Assembly: GCA_018263005.1 (NCBI GenBank)
Contig: JADFDH010000002.1
Span: 310,001-374,000 of the forward strand
Length of the DNA stretch: 64,000 nt
Origin: Methanobacterium sp.
GTDB taxonomy: Archaea; Methanobacteriota; Methanobacteria; Methanobacteriales; Methanobacteriaceae
Direction: 5' to 3'
Below, one piece after another: positions 18,077-26,981 of this stretch. Under the pieces are notes generated by a model that did no database searches, had not been told where the DNA came from, and saw only the letters and a program-made list of their open reading frames with translations. How positions within the stretch are numbered: the stretch's first letter is position 1; each line of letters begins with the position of its first letter. A program made the position numbers and the translations under genes.

Positions 18077-19903
18077 ATGAGGTTATTATTAATTCATTCT
18101 GATTATATAAAATACAAAACCAAGTCAAAAACCAAAATAGCAGAGAATATCGAGGATAAAAAGAAAGAAATGCAATTTCAAAATTCTTTGGTTGTATTCA
18201 CTGCGGTAGAGGAGAAAGATGAGGAAAATCCTGAAGAACTGGTAGAAAATGCGAAAAAAGAAATTATAAAGGTATTTTCACAGGTTGGTGCAGATAATAT
18301 TGTTATCTATCCCTATGCACATTTAAGCTCTTCATTAAGCTCTCCAGACAGAGCAAAGAATATATTGCAGTCTATGAAGGAAATTTTAACTGCTGAAGGA
18401 TTTAATGTGGAAAGGGTACCATTTGGATGGTATAAATCCTTTGAAATATCCTGTAAAGGCCATCCCTTATCTGAACTCTCCAGAAACATCCAAGTGGACA
18501 GAGTTATCAAAGAGAAATCAGAGGAAGAACCATCTAAATTCCATATTCTAAGCGAAGGAAAGCTATACGATCCTGATACATTTAAATACGAAAGCAGCGA
18601 CCTGAAAAAGCTGGCTGCCTATGAATTAGGTAATCTAGAATCATCAGGTGAGGAACCACCCCATGTGAAGATCATGAGGGAGAAAGATCTGGCTGATTAT
18701 GAGCCTGCCGCTGATGTAGGACATTTAAGATGGTATCCCAAGGGAAGATTAATCCGTGACCTTTTAGCTGATTATGTGTATAACCTAGTAACTGAAAGGG
18801 GTGCTATGCCTGTAGAAACCCCAATTATGTATGATTTAGACGACGATGCCATTAGAGTGCATGCTGAGAAATTCGGAGAAAGACAGTATCGTATGGGCAC
18901 TAAAAATAAAAAGCTCATGTTAAGATATGCCTGTTGCTTCGGAGCATTCAACATCCTCTCCGATACATTTTTAACCTGGAAAAACCTGCCCCTAGCTATT
19001 TACGAACTATCAACCTACAGTTTTCGTTTAGAGAAGCGGGGAGAAGTGGTCGGTCTTAAAAGATTGCGTGGGTTTACCATGCCAGATATGCACACAGTTT
19101 GCGCTGATGTGGAGCAGTCACTGCAGGAATTCGACAGTCAGATAGATATGTGCGCTCAGACAGGAGTAGACCTCGAAATAAATTATGAAGCTATTATGAG
19201 GGTTACCGCAGATTTCCTGGAAGAAAATGAAGCCTGGGTTTTACAATCTGCTAAGAAAGTAGGAAAACCAGTACTTCTGGAAATTCTGCCAAAAAGAAAA
19301 CATTACTGGATTTGTAAAATGGATTTCGCTGCTATAGATTATTTAGGAAGACCCATAGAAAACCCTACCATTCAGATAGATGTGGAAAGCGGAGAAAGAT
19401 TTGATATTACTTATATGGGGCCTGATGAGAAAGAATTAACCCCTATCATAATTCACTGCAGCCCCACGGGAAGTATTGAAAGAGTTATAGGAAGTTTACT
19501 GGAAAATAGTGCCATAAAATCGGCTGAAATTCCCCCTATGTTCCCAGTCTGGCTTTCACCTACCCAAATTCGGATTTTACCCATAGCTGAGAGACATTTA
19601 GATTATTCTCTAAAATTAGCTGAGGAATTTAAGTCAAAAAAGATAAGGGTGGATGTTGACGACCGGCAGGAAACTGTGGGAAAGAAAATAAGAACAGCTG
19701 CCGGTGATTGGGTTCCTTATGTTCTGGTGGTGGGAGATAAGGAAATGGAAAGCAATCAGGTTATGGTTAACATAAGGAAAACTCAGGAAAAGCTCTTAAT
19801 GGATAAAGAGGATATTATTAGTCGTATACAGAAGGAATCGCAATCCATGCCTTTCCGGGGCCTTCCCCTATCACTTAAATTATCTGGAAGAGTTCAATTT
19901 TAA
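18077..19903 (+). CDS. thrS: Threonyl-tRNA synthetase, archaeal type
   Basis: A class II synthetase of 608 residues. Residues 1-145 form the archaea-specific N-terminal editing domain related to D-aminoacyl-tRNA deacylase, which removes mischarged Ser. The catalytic core (about 190-480) has LRYACCFGAFNIL, VVGLKRLRGFTMPDMHTVCAD and IIHCSPTGSIERVIGSLLE. The C-terminal anticodon-binding domain starts near PVWLSPTQIRILPI. The length fits the archaeal class. Start ATG with GGTGATTAA upstream. It appears to be monocistronic, and a T-rich stretch after the stop (19921-19945) may terminate it. Confidence 0.96.
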   Translation: MRLLLIHSDYIKYKTKSKTKIAENIEDKKKEMQFQNSLVVFTAVEEKDEENPEELVENAKKEIIKVFSQVGADNIVIYPYAHLSSSLSSPDRAKNILQSMKEILTAEGFNVERVPFGWYKSFEISCKGHPLSELSRNIQVDRVIKEKSEEEPSKFHILSEGKLYDPDTFKYESSDLKKLAAYELGNLESSGEEPPHVKIMREKDLADYEPAADVGHLRWYPKGRLIRDLLADYVYNLVTERGAMPVETPIMYDLDDDAIRVHAEKFGERQYRMGTKNKKLMLRYACCFGAFNILSDTFLTWKNLPLAIYELSTYSFRLEKRGEVVGLKRLRGFTMPDMHTVCADVEQSLQEFDSQIDMCAQTGVDLEINYEAIMRVTADFLEENEAWVLQSAKKVGKPVLLEILPKRKHYWICKMDFAAIDYLGRPIENPTIQIDVESGERFDITYMGPDEKELTPIIIHCSPTGSIERVIGSLLENSAIKSAEIPPMFPVWLSPTQIRILPIAERHLDYSLKLAEEFKSKKIRVDVDDRQETVGKKIRTAAGDWVPYVLVVGDKEMESNQVMVNIRKTQEKLLMDKEDIISRIQKESQSMPFRGLPLSLKLSGRVQF

Positions 19904-20007
19904 TCCCTTCTAGATAAGATCTATTTTTTTTTAAAAATTTTTCCTTCTTAAGAATATTTGCTAGTTATTAAGGGATAATAGGGCTTATAGATAGAATAAA
20001 TATAAAT

Positions 20008-20045
20008 ATTATAACTTATAACTTATAAATTAGAAGTTATTATTA
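20008..20045. repeat. 7-bp repeat array upstream of parA (array 1)
   Basis: Successive heptads read ATAACTT, ATAACTT, ATAAATT, AGAAGTT between about 20011 and 20038, the last being close to an inverted copy. The array ends 18 bases before the parA start codon, next to the ribosome binding site GGGAGG at about 20050. Related arrays follow the operon (21290-21357) and occur near 28.4-28.53 kb. Likely uses are an autoregulatory operator or a partition (centromere-like) site; both are inference. Confidence 0.6.
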
Positions 20046-20063
20046 AATTGGGAGGCCCGTATT

Positions 20064-20849
20064 ATGACGGAGATTATAGCCATACTAAACCAGAAAGGAG
20101 GCTGTGGGAAGACTACCACGGCAGTGAATCTAGCAGCTGCATTAACTCTCTTGGATAGAAAAATTTTAGTTATAGATATGGATCCACAGGGCAATGCTAC
20201 AACTGGATTGGGAATAGAGAAAAATGAACAGGAAAACACCATATACTCCGTATTATCTGGAGATAACACATTTGAAGAATCTATCATAAAAACCGATGTT
20301 AAGAACCTAGACCTGGTGCCCAGCAATATATCCTTAAGCGGTGCAGAAATAGAACTGAGTAAAACAATAGGACCTCATTCAATATTGAAGGAATCTATGG
20401 ATGGGGTTTCTAGTATTTATGATTACATCTTCATCGATGTGCCTCCATCTCTTGGTTTACTTACTTTGAATTCTATAGTAGCTGCAGATAGTGTAATAAT
20501 TCCTATTCAAGCTGAATTTTATGCCTTAGAGGGAATGGCAGACCTAATCGAGGCCATGGATCTAGTTAAAACAAGATTAAATAGTCCTTCACCCATAAAA
20601 GGGATTTTATTAACTTTATATGACTCCAGAACACGTCTGGGAAGGGATGTATATGAAAACGTTAAAGAATACTTTGGAAGTTCAGAATATATCTTCCAAA
20701 CCACCATACCCCGTAATGTGAAGTTAGCGGAAGCTCCCAGCCATGGTAAGCCCTGTATCGTATATGATGAGGAGTGCAGTGGAACTGAAGCTTATCTAAA
20801 ACTGGCAGATGAGATGATTAAACTGGAAGGTGTGGAGGATAATAAATGA
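20064..20849 (+). CDS. ParA/Soj-family (SegA-like) partition ATPase
   Basis: A deviant-Walker ATPase of 261 residues. The N-terminal IIAILNQKGGCGKTTTAVNLAAAL motif has the signature Lys of the ParA/MinD class at KGGCGKT. It is followed by VIDMDPQGNATTGLG and DYIFIDVPPSLGLLTLNSI. There is no N-terminal HTH, so it is the short chromosomal or type Ib form (Soj, SegA). ParA proteins bind DNA non-specifically when ATP-bound and move or space DNA through a partner that contacts a centromere. Start ATG with GGGAGG upstream. It overlaps the partner gene by four bases (ATGA), which implies translational coupling. Confidence 0.93.
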   Translation: MTEIIAILNQKGGCGKTTTAVNLAAALTLLDRKILVIDMDPQGNATTGLGIEKNEQENTIYSVLSGDNTFEESIIKTDVKNLDLVPSNISLSGAEIELSKTIGPHSILKESMDGVSSIYDYIFIDVPPSLGLLTLNSIVAADSVIIPIQAEFYALEGMADLIEAMDLVKTRLNSPSPIKGILLTLYDSRTRLGRDVYENVKEYFGSSEYIFQTTIPRNVKLAEAPSHGKPCIVYDEECSGTEAYLKLADEMIKLEGVEDNK

Positions 20850-21271
20850 CTCCCCGGAAGAAAAAGGAAAATGCATTGGGTAAAGGCTTAGATGCGCTAA
20901 TCAGGACAGATTATCTGGAGGAGGAAAAATCTGAACCGATTCAAGAAGAAAAAGAAACAAAGTTAAATGAATCTGTTATGGAAGTAGAAACTTCTACTGA
21001 AAACAAGAAGTCAATTAAAGAAGTGAATTCAGGAGTTATAGAGTCTAAAAAACTGGTAGTGGATGATAAAATTGTGGAAGATGTTCTCTTAGAAGTTCAT
21101 AAAAATCCACGAATATCACTATGGTCGGCTAAATCAGCAGCAGTTTTAAGATTTCTAAAGAAAACGAAGCCAGAATTCAGTATTAGCAATGAAGCTTCCT
21201 TGCTTATTGAAGAAGCGGTAAAAGAAAGGCATCCTGAAATATGGGATCTATTCAATGAAAAGGGATTATAA
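20846..21271 (+). CDS. Small ParA partner with a ParB-like N-terminal tail (SegB-like candidate)
   Basis: A 141-residue protein with three parts. Residues 1-20 (basic, then ALGKGLDALIR) match the ParA-stimulating N-terminus of bacterial ParB proteins. Residues 21-78 form a Glu/Lys/Ser-rich linker that looks disordered. Residues 79-141 form a compact helical domain (VEDVLLEVHKNPRISLWSAK, then SISNEASLLIEEAVKE). The ParB CTPase/nuclease domain and central HTH are absent. The layout resembles SegB of archaeal SegAB systems, but I could not confirm a ribbon-helix-helix fold. The four-base overlap with parA makes a functional pair very likely. Confidence 0.6.
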   Translation: MTPRKKKENALGKGLDALIRTDYLEEEKSEPIQEEKETKLNESVMEVETSTENKKSIKEVNSGVIESKKLVVDDKIVEDVLLEVHKNPRISLWSAKSAAVLRFLKKTKPEFSISNEASLLIEEAVKERHPEIWDLFNEKGL

Positions 21272-21289
21272 TCTAATTTAAAATAAATT

Positions 21290-21357
21290 ATTACTTATAA
21301 CTTAGTACTTATAAGTTATAATTAATAACTTTTAAGTTATCACATCTAACTTATAAC
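21290..21357. repeat. ACTTATAA/TTATAAGT repeat array downstream of the ParA operon (array 2)
   Basis: The run starts with TTACTTATAACTTAG. It contains the perfect palindrome ACTTATAAGT at 21307-21316 and an inverted pair ATAACTT (21325-21331) and AAGTTAT (21334-21340) separated by two bases, and it ends with AACTTATAAC at about 21348-21357. It carries the same heptad core as the array before parA. It lies between convergent genes, so it is not an obvious promoter element, which favours a partition site or terminator. Confidence 0.6.
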
Positions 21358-21388
21358 AGATCCGTATTTTAGGTATAAATAAGTAAAT

Positions 21389-22516
21389 TTAAAAATCAAG
21401 AGTAGACTGATAATTTTTGTTCAATTTAATAAATGGTTCTGCTCTTTTAATAACAACGCCCAAATCCTTCAATTCAATCAATTTTTCAAAACTTTTACCA
21501 AGTTTTCGGGAATGAATAATTCTTCTGGCTGATACTTTACCAATTCCCGGGACTCTTAAAAGCTCCTTATATGAAGCTTCATTGATCTCAACAGGGAAGC
21601 TCTCTTCATGTGCCTGGGCAGCTATATATTTAGGGTCAACATCCAGATCCAGATTCCCATCTGCATCGAATATTAGCTCTTCCAGGGCAAAACCATAAGA
21701 ATTAAGAAGATGATCAGCCTGATAGAGTCTAGGACTTCTATTATGGTGGGGTTCTTCATGATATTCCAGAGTCGTGCCTTTCAATGCCTCGAAGGGGCTG
21801 TAATAACTTCTTTTAAGATCCATTTTATCATATAACCAACTGGCCCTTTTTAAGATTATCCGGTCGTTTTCATCTCCTGCACCCACCAGAAACTGGGTAG
21901 TTTGACCAGAGGGAGCAAAATTCTTATTCCTACTGATGAGTCTTTTGATCCACTTCATCCTTCTTAAAATATCAACTTGGAAATTTTTAGTGGTGCTTAA
22001 TTTATCCATTCCTTCCTGAGTAGCTGCTTCCAGGTTAACGCTAACCCGATCTGCCAAACTGACCGCTCTTTTTATAAGCTCATAAGGGCTGCCAGGAAGA
22101 ATTTTAAGATGAATATACCCCGTATATTCATGTTCAGCCCGTAATTTCCGGGCTACTTCTACCATATTCTCCATGGAATATTCTGCATCTTTATAAATAC
22201 CTGAACTTAAAAATAAACCATCCACATACTTATTTAGATAATAATCAAGAAATATTTGAGTTATATCCTCCGGAGAAAATTCAGCACGGTTAAAATGATG
22301 TTTATTATGATTGATACAGTAGGCACAGTCATTAGAACATTTATTGGTCATTAAAACCTTGAATAAAGGCACAGTACAACCATTGGAAGTGGTGGCATGG
22401 TATATTCCTGGGATGCTCTTAGTTAAGAAGTTTTCTACATTGGTGTTTATGTAGTTGCACCGGTCATATTTGGCACTTTCACCCAGTATTTCCAATTTAC
22501 TGCTTAAATTAGTCAT
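21389..22516 (-). CDS. Radical SAM protein with C-terminal helix-hairpin-helix (putative DNA modification/repair type)
   Basis: A 375-residue protein. The radical SAM cluster motif is TNKCSNDCAYC (Cys at about 60, 64 and 67), inside a TIM-barrel-like region with GYIHLKILPGSPYELIKRAV. The C-terminus has a helix-hairpin-helix DNA-binding motif, LLRVPGIGKVSARRIIHSR (about 327-345). This combination is the family annotated as putative DNA modification/repair radical SAM protein; its reaction is unknown. In bacteria it is often next to a uracil-DNA-glycosylase-like partner, which I do not see here. Start ATG with GGAG upstream; convergent with the ParA operon. Confidence 0.82.
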   Translation of the reverse strand: MTNLSSKLEILGESAKYDRCNYINTNVENFLTKSIPGIYHATTSNGCTVPLFKVLMTNKCSNDCAYCINHNKHHFNRAEFSPEDITQIFLDYYLNKYVDGLFLSSGIYKDAEYSMENMVEVARKLRAEHEYTGYIHLKILPGSPYELIKRAVSLADRVSVNLEAATQEGMDKLSTTKNFQVDILRRMKWIKRLISRNKNFAPSGQTTQFLVGAGDENDRIILKRASWLYDKMDLKRSYYSPFEALKGTTLEYHEEPHHNRSPRLYQADHLLNSYGFALEELIFDADGNLDLDVDPKYIAAQAHEESFPVEINEASYKELLRVPGIGKVSARRIIHSRKLGKSFEKLIELKDLGVVIKRAEPFIKLNKNYQSTLDF

Positions 22517-22611
22517 TATTCTCCATGATTTCTATGTACTTACACCTAATTTAATCTATTCTTTTTATAAGGGAAATCTATTTTAAATAAAATCATCCCT
22601 ATTATTATAAT

Positions 22612-23961
22612 ATGAGATTGGTCCTTGCAGGAACAGGAAGCGCAGTGGGAAAAACCACTATTTCTACCGGTATAATGCATGCATTATCTGATGAATACAT
22701 AGTTCAACCCTTTAAAGTAGGTCCAGATTACATCGATCCCACCTACCATACCCTAGCCACAGGTAATTATTCAAGAAATCTAGATTCATTTTTCATGGGA
22801 GATTCACAAATACGCGAAGGATTTGAAAGAGGAATGAAGATATCAAAAGCAGATTTTGGATTAATAGAGGGTGTAAGGGGACTTTATGAGGGCATCAGTC
22901 CCACAGGGGATGTGGGAAATACAGCTTCCATAGCAAAAGCATTAGAAGCTCCTATTGTACTCATATTAAACGCTCGCAGTCTGGTTAAAAGCGCAGCAGC
23001 CGTGGTATTAGGTTTCAAATCACTGGATCCGGAGGTTAATATTCAGGGAGTGATATTAAACCAGGTGAAAAACCGTAAACATTATCTTAAAACCAAGGAA
23101 GCAGTGGAAAAACTGACAAAAACAGATGTTATAGGTGGAATACCCCGTTCAGATGCAATTAGGGTGGAGGACAGGCATTTGGGATTGGTCCCTGCGGTGG
23201 AACGGGAAAATATTATTGAGTCCATCCATAAATGGGGGGTAATGATCAAGGAGAACATCGACCTGGATGTACTGATAAACCTTATGAAGGAATCAAAAAA
23301 ACTACCAAATGGACGGGAAAATCTATGGGAAGCAGTAAATCGTAAAAAGGTGAAAATCGGCGTGGCCATGGATGAAATATTCACCTTTTACTACCGTGAT
23401 AACTTAGATGCCTTAGAAGGAAACCAGGCAGAATTGGTTTATTTCAGTCCATTACATCATGACAAAGTCCCCGATGTAGATGGTATCTATATCGGAGGGG
23501 GTTATCCTGAGATATTTGCAGCCCAATTAGAATCTAACCAGAGCATGAGAGATTCCATAAAAAAATTCCACCAGGAAGGAAGACCCATCTACGCCGAATG
23601 CGGGGGATTGATGTACCTATCACGCAGCATAAACCATCATCAGATGTGTGATGTCTTTGCCTATGAATCTTTCATGACTAAAAAACCCCAGGCTTTAAGT
23701 TATGTAATATCACAGGCCGCCCAGGATAGTATGATAGCAAATAAGGGAGATATCATAAAAGGACATGAATTCCATTATTCTAAAATCAATTTAACCCATC
23801 CAAAACCTCAATTTGCATTCGAAATATTAAGAGGACGTGGTATAGAAAATAAAAAGGATGGTATGATGTTAAAAAACACCATAGCAAGTTATATACACAC
23901 TCATACGGCAGCATATCCTACATTTGCATCTAATTTTACTATAAGCGCCGGAGAACTATAA
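22612..23961 (+). CDS. cfbB: Cobyrinate/Ni-sirohydrochlorin a,c-diamide synthase
   Basis: A 449-residue ATP-dependent glutamine amidotransferase. The N-terminal DTBS-like domain has the P-loop AGTGSAVGKTTIS and the substrate motif FKVGPDYIDPTYH, then EGVRGLYEG. The C-terminal class I amidotransferase domain has the nucleophile in YAECGGLMYL (Cys330) and a terminal HTHTA histidine pair. In methanogens this CobB-type enzyme amidates Ni-sirohydrochlorin in coenzyme F430 synthesis and may also serve cobamide synthesis, so cfbB is preferred. No ribosome binding site precedes the ATG, and TTTAAATAAA about 25 bases upstream fits a leaderless transcript. Confidence 0.92.
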   Translation: MRLVLAGTGSAVGKTTISTGIMHALSDEYIVQPFKVGPDYIDPTYHTLATGNYSRNLDSFFMGDSQIREGFERGMKISKADFGLIEGVRGLYEGISPTGDVGNTASIAKALEAPIVLILNARSLVKSAAAVVLGFKSLDPEVNIQGVILNQVKNRKHYLKTKEAVEKLTKTDVIGGIPRSDAIRVEDRHLGLVPAVERENIIESIHKWGVMIKENIDLDVLINLMKESKKLPNGRENLWEAVNRKKVKIGVAMDEIFTFYYRDNLDALEGNQAELVYFSPLHHDKVPDVDGIYIGGGYPEIFAAQLESNQSMRDSIKKFHQEGRPIYAECGGLMYLSRSINHHQMCDVFAYESFMTKKPQALSYVISQAAQDSMIANKGDIIKGHEFHYSKINLTHPKPQFAFEILRGRGIENKKDGMMLKNTIASYIHTHTAAYPTFASNFTISAGEL

Positions 23962-23980
23962 ATAAATAGAGGACTATAAA

Positions 23981-25168
23981 TTGACATTCACCGAACAGAT
24001 CAAGCAGAAAATCAACAGTGTGGATTTTTTCTCCCCTTACATTGTAGTGGCAGTTATTGTCATCTACGTGGCCTTGGCTGCTATGGGCTATTATTACCAT
24101 ATCCGTAATTTACAATGGGCAGACAGCATCACCTATCTATACATAATCATGGGCACATCTATCTTCATATGTGGAGTGCTATTTCCAAGATTAATCAAAC
24201 ATATTAACAAGTCTAAACAATTAAAAGAGATTGGAGAAGTAAAAAAACCATCCTGGTATAGGATAATTGATTTTTTTTTAAATGAAAAGGTCCTTCTCAT
24301 CATAGTTATTATTGCTATCCTGTTACAGGGGATTAATCTATATTTTTTAGGCGGAATACCCCTTTTAAGTGGATATCTTAAATTCAAAGCCACCACGGAT
24401 CTTTGGAGGATAGCGTACATCATCTTCCTACCTGCAATAAATCTGTTACTGGCGAAGTATCCGCGTAAATGGTATTATATTATTTTTATTATTGGATTGG
24501 CTCTTTTTACCATTAACGGATACAGAACAACCACCATAGCCATCATATTAAGTGTATTAATCACCACTTACTATACCATGCACCTTAAAACTAAATATTT
24601 ACTCATTTTCATCGTATTAACCGCTATAATAGGAATTATACTCGGATATGTGGCGGTTAAATCCATTCAATGGCAGACCTGGGTTTTAAATCCATTAGAA
24701 TTGGTTTATTATCGGGCAGGATTCACCATGATGGTCTTAGATAAAATAGCACACATGCCGGGGTTTACCGGTGGTGAACTCTTTTACCAGGCACTTACCG
24801 GTGGACATCCACGAGTGACGGTGGGGCAGGTTGTTTTAGGTTACCAAATCGGTAGCGGACCTACTACCAGCATTACATCCACCATATTCGGGCCTATGAT
24901 TTTAGACTTCGGAGCTTGGGGGCTGGCGGTTCAGATGTTCATCATAGGCTTATTACTCAGTCTTATGCATGGTGTGCAGCGACTTGCTGGGGGAGCATAC
25001 ACTGCTATATACGCTATTATGCTTGCGCATACCATGATATGGGTTGAAACAGGCCCAACAGATAGTATGGTATGGTTCTTTTACGTGTTAGGAATAATAT
25101 CCCTCTTAATATACTTTAAAATCTACCATAAAGCGAATATTTCCGGTAAAACAATAATTGATAAATAA
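23981..25168 (+). CDS. Polytopic membrane protein, oligosaccharide repeat-unit polymerase-like
   Basis: A 395-residue protein with about ten hydrophobic segments and a short basic loop (KHINKSKQLKEIGEVKK). The pattern of paired helices around GLALFTINGYRTTTIAI and the extracytoplasmic loop GGELFYQALTGGHPRVTVGQVVLGYQIGSGPTT resembles the O-antigen/oligosaccharide polymerase (Wzy-like) class. Such proteins are known in Methanobacteriales but no substrate is established. The start is TTG with GAGG nine bases upstream, 19 bases after the cfbB stop, so it is probably co-transcribed. The link to cfbB function is not obvious. Confidence 0.6.
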   Translation: MTFTEQIKQKINSVDFFSPYIVVAVIVIYVALAAMGYYYHIRNLQWADSITYLYIIMGTSIFICGVLFPRLIKHINKSKQLKEIGEVKKPSWYRIIDFFLNEKVLLIIVIIAILLQGINLYFLGGIPLLSGYLKFKATTDLWRIAYIIFLPAINLLLAKYPRKWYYIIFIIGLALFTINGYRTTTIAIILSVLITTYYTMHLKTKYLLIFIVLTAIIGIILGYVAVKSIQWQTWVLNPLELVYYRAGFTMMVLDKIAHMPGFTGGELFYQALTGGHPRVTVGQVVLGYQIGSGPTTSITSTIFGPMILDFGAWGLAVQMFIIGLLLSLMHGVQRLAGGAYTAIYAIMLAHTMIWVETGPTDSMVWFFYVLGIISLLIYFKIYHKANISGKTIIDK

Positions 25169-25585
25169 TAAACTTTTCTGAAGCTATTAAATGTTGTTTA
25201 TTTGAGTTTGAAAAATTTATTTTTTACACTTGAAATGATGGTCTCAATTGAATATTAAAGTATTACTCAGTTGAAATAATATCATAAAATGATATATTTT
25301 TTTGAAAATAATCCAATAAAAATATAAATTTTTAAAATTAATCACAAAAGTCAAATGTAAAATTTCATGTAATCTGTTATTTTTTAAAATAATAAAAAGT
25401 CACTTACAAAATTCATGTTCCTGATATTTTTGATAAAATACATAATGTCACATTTCAGATTCGACTCATTTTTACAATATTAACTATAACAACTCCCAAA
25501 CAAACTATACTATATAAATATAATTTTAAAAAATTAAATCAAAAAATACTTATTTGATTATCCAGATAGCAAAATCGGTGATAAA
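25169..25585. other. 417-base intergenic region before mtd
   Basis: Strongly AT-rich with no convincing ORF. It holds a 7-3-7 inverted repeat ATATCAT-AAA-ATGATAT at 25279-25295 and, near the right end, the mtd promoter. The unusual length before a highly expressed methanogenesis gene leaves room for a regulatory region or small RNA, but I see no clear RNA fold. Confidence 0.5.
25508..25521 (+). promoter_or_regulatory. TATA box of mtd
   Basis: ACTATATAAATATA is a near-consensus archaeal TATA element preceded by purine/A-rich BRE-like bases. It predicts a transcription start near 25540 and a leader of about 45 bases containing the ribosome binding site GGTGAT at about 25576. Confidence 0.65.
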
Positions 25586-26413
25586 ATGGTAGTAAAAATA
25601 GGAGTTATTAAATGTGGAAATTTAGGTACCTCTCCTGTAATTGACTTAGTACTGGATGAGAGGGCCGACAGACCTAACATTGACGTTAGGGGAGTGAATT
25701 CTGGAGCAAAAATGAACCCAGAACAGATAGAAGATGCAGTTCCAAAAATAATGGACTTCGACCCTGATTTCGTTGTATTTATCAGTCCCAACCCTGGCGC
25801 ACCAGGCCCAGCAAGAGCACGAGAATTACTTTCTGAAATGGACGTGCCCGCTATTATAGTAGGTGACGCTCCAGGTATGGGTAAAAAAGATGAAATGGAT
25901 GAACAAGGCTTAGGTTACATCATAGTACAGGGCGACCCCATGATTGGAGCTCGAAGAGAATTCCTCGATCCAACTGAGATGGCTTCCTTTAACTCTGACG
26001 TAATAAAAGTACTGGCAGCAACCGGAGCTTACCGGGTGGTACAGGAAACCCTGGACGCAGCAATAGCCCAGGCCGAATCTGGATCCATAGAACTGCCTAA
26101 AGTGGTAATTTCCACCGCTAAGGCTGTTGAAGCTGGAGATTTCAAAAACCCATATGCCAAAGCAAAAGCAATGGCTGCATATGAAATAGCCATGAAAGTA
26201 GCAGATGTAGACTTAAAAGGATGTTTCATGACCAAAGAAATGGAAAAATACATACCTATAGTAGCATCCGCACACGAAATGATATCCGCAGCAGCTAAAC
26301 TAGCAGTGGAAGCTCGTGAAATAGAAAAAGCCAACGACACCGTACTACGTAAACCACACGGTGGACAGGGCCAGACTCTATCCAAAACCGAGTTAATGTT
26401 AAAACCAGAATAA
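25586..26413 (+). CDS. mtd: F420-dependent methylenetetrahydromethanopterin dehydrogenase
   Basis: A 275-residue cytoplasmic enzyme reducing methenyl-H4MPT to methylene-H4MPT with F420H2 in CO2-reducing methanogenesis. The sequence follows the Mtd family from end to end: VVKIGVIKCGNLGTSPVIDL, RGVNSGAKMNPEQ, SPNPGAPGPARARELL, VGDAPGMGKKDEM and a C-terminal RKPHGGQGQTLSKTELMLKPE. Codons look more uniform than in neighbours, as expected for high expression. It is a single gene with a strong TATA box and a hairpin terminator. An H2-dependent Hmd would be an isoenzyme but is not in this window. Confidence 0.98.
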   Translation: MVVKIGVIKCGNLGTSPVIDLVLDERADRPNIDVRGVNSGAKMNPEQIEDAVPKIMDFDPDFVVFISPNPGAPGPARARELLSEMDVPAIIVGDAPGMGKKDEMDEQGLGYIIVQGDPMIGARREFLDPTEMASFNSDVIKVLAATGAYRVVQETLDAAIAQAESGSIELPKVVISTAKAVEAGDFKNPYAKAKAMAAYEIAMKVADVDLKGCFMTKEMEKYIPIVASAHEMISAAAKLAVEAREIEKANDTVLRKPHGGQGQTLSKTELMLKPE

Positions 26414-26427
26414 AAAAACTTTTTTAT

Positions 26428-26465
26428 GCAGTCTTTAAGACTGCTACTCTTTTATTTTTTTTAAA
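26428..26465 (+). terminator. Hairpin plus T-run after mtd
   Basis: GCAGTCT (26428-26434) pairs with AGACTGC (26438-26444) around a three-base loop. A T-rich stretch (CTCTTTTATTTTTTTT) follows. This is one of the few clear intrinsic-terminator-like structures in the window. Confidence 0.7.
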
Positions 26466-26471
26466 TGAATA

Positions 26472-26954
26472 TTAATCTTCTTGCTCTTTTTGAAATCTTT
26501 TTATGAATATATCCAGTTTATCACTGAAATCATCCTTCTGAACATCTTCTGCAAGGATTAGAATCTGCCCCATGAATTTCATTCCTTGCTCTGATAGGTA
26601 TTCTCGGATGTATATGGTTGCTTTCTGGTTTTTATCACTTCCTGCAGTGACTAAAACAGCGAAATTATTATCCTTAGCATTTTTTAAAAGTGATAAATAT
26701 TCATTGACTGCGGCGGGTGTTCTACCAGCCCATACTGGACAGCAAACAATCAGCGTATCATAATTTCTCAGATCTGAAGTGCATTGTTTTATGGGCACTT
26801 GATTACCTCTTAAGGAATCCCAGACTTTAAGAAGATACCATCTATCCTTAATAGTTTTAATCTCTGTTAAATCTGCTTTTAGATCATTTTTAAGTTTTTG
26901 AGCAACTTTAAGGGTGTTTCCGCTGTAGGAATAGCAGGCTATCAGTATCTTCAT
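26472..26954 (-). CDS. Flavodoxin family protein
   Basis: A 160-residue protein with the FMN phosphate-binding loop at its N-terminus (IACYSYSGNTLKVAQKL, residues about 4-20) and the second flavin loop CCPVWAGRTPAAVNEYL near residue 72. The length and order fit a short-chain flavodoxin-like electron carrier or flavoprotein. No iron-sulfur motif is present. Start ATG with AAAGGTGA upstream, 27 bases after the TMEM175 gene on the same strand, so it is probably the last gene of the fdx-hisB-TMEM175-flavodoxin run. The electron partner is unknown. Confidence 0.85.
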   Translation of the reverse strand: MKILIACYSYSGNTLKVAQKLKNDLKADLTEIKTIKDRWYLLKVWDSLRGNQVPIKQCTSDLRNYDTLIVCCPVWAGRTPAAVNEYLSLLKNAKDNNFAVLVTAGSDKNQKATIYIREYLSEQGMKFMGQILILAEDVQKDDFSDKLDIFIKRFQKEQED

Positions 26955-26981
26955 TTTTTCACCTTTTAAGATAATAATAAT

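Noticed and set aside
20064..21271. An integrated plasmid suggested by the ParA pair.
   Set aside because: No replication gene, integrase or tRNA-boundary repeats nearby; neighbours (thrS, cfbB) are core chromosomal genes.
25257..25269. Shared 13-mer AAAGTATTACTCA at 25257-25269 and 33447-33459, both followed by AAATAATATC at different distances.
   Set aside because: In AT-rich DNA of this length, repeated 13-mers are expected by chance; the flanks do not align.
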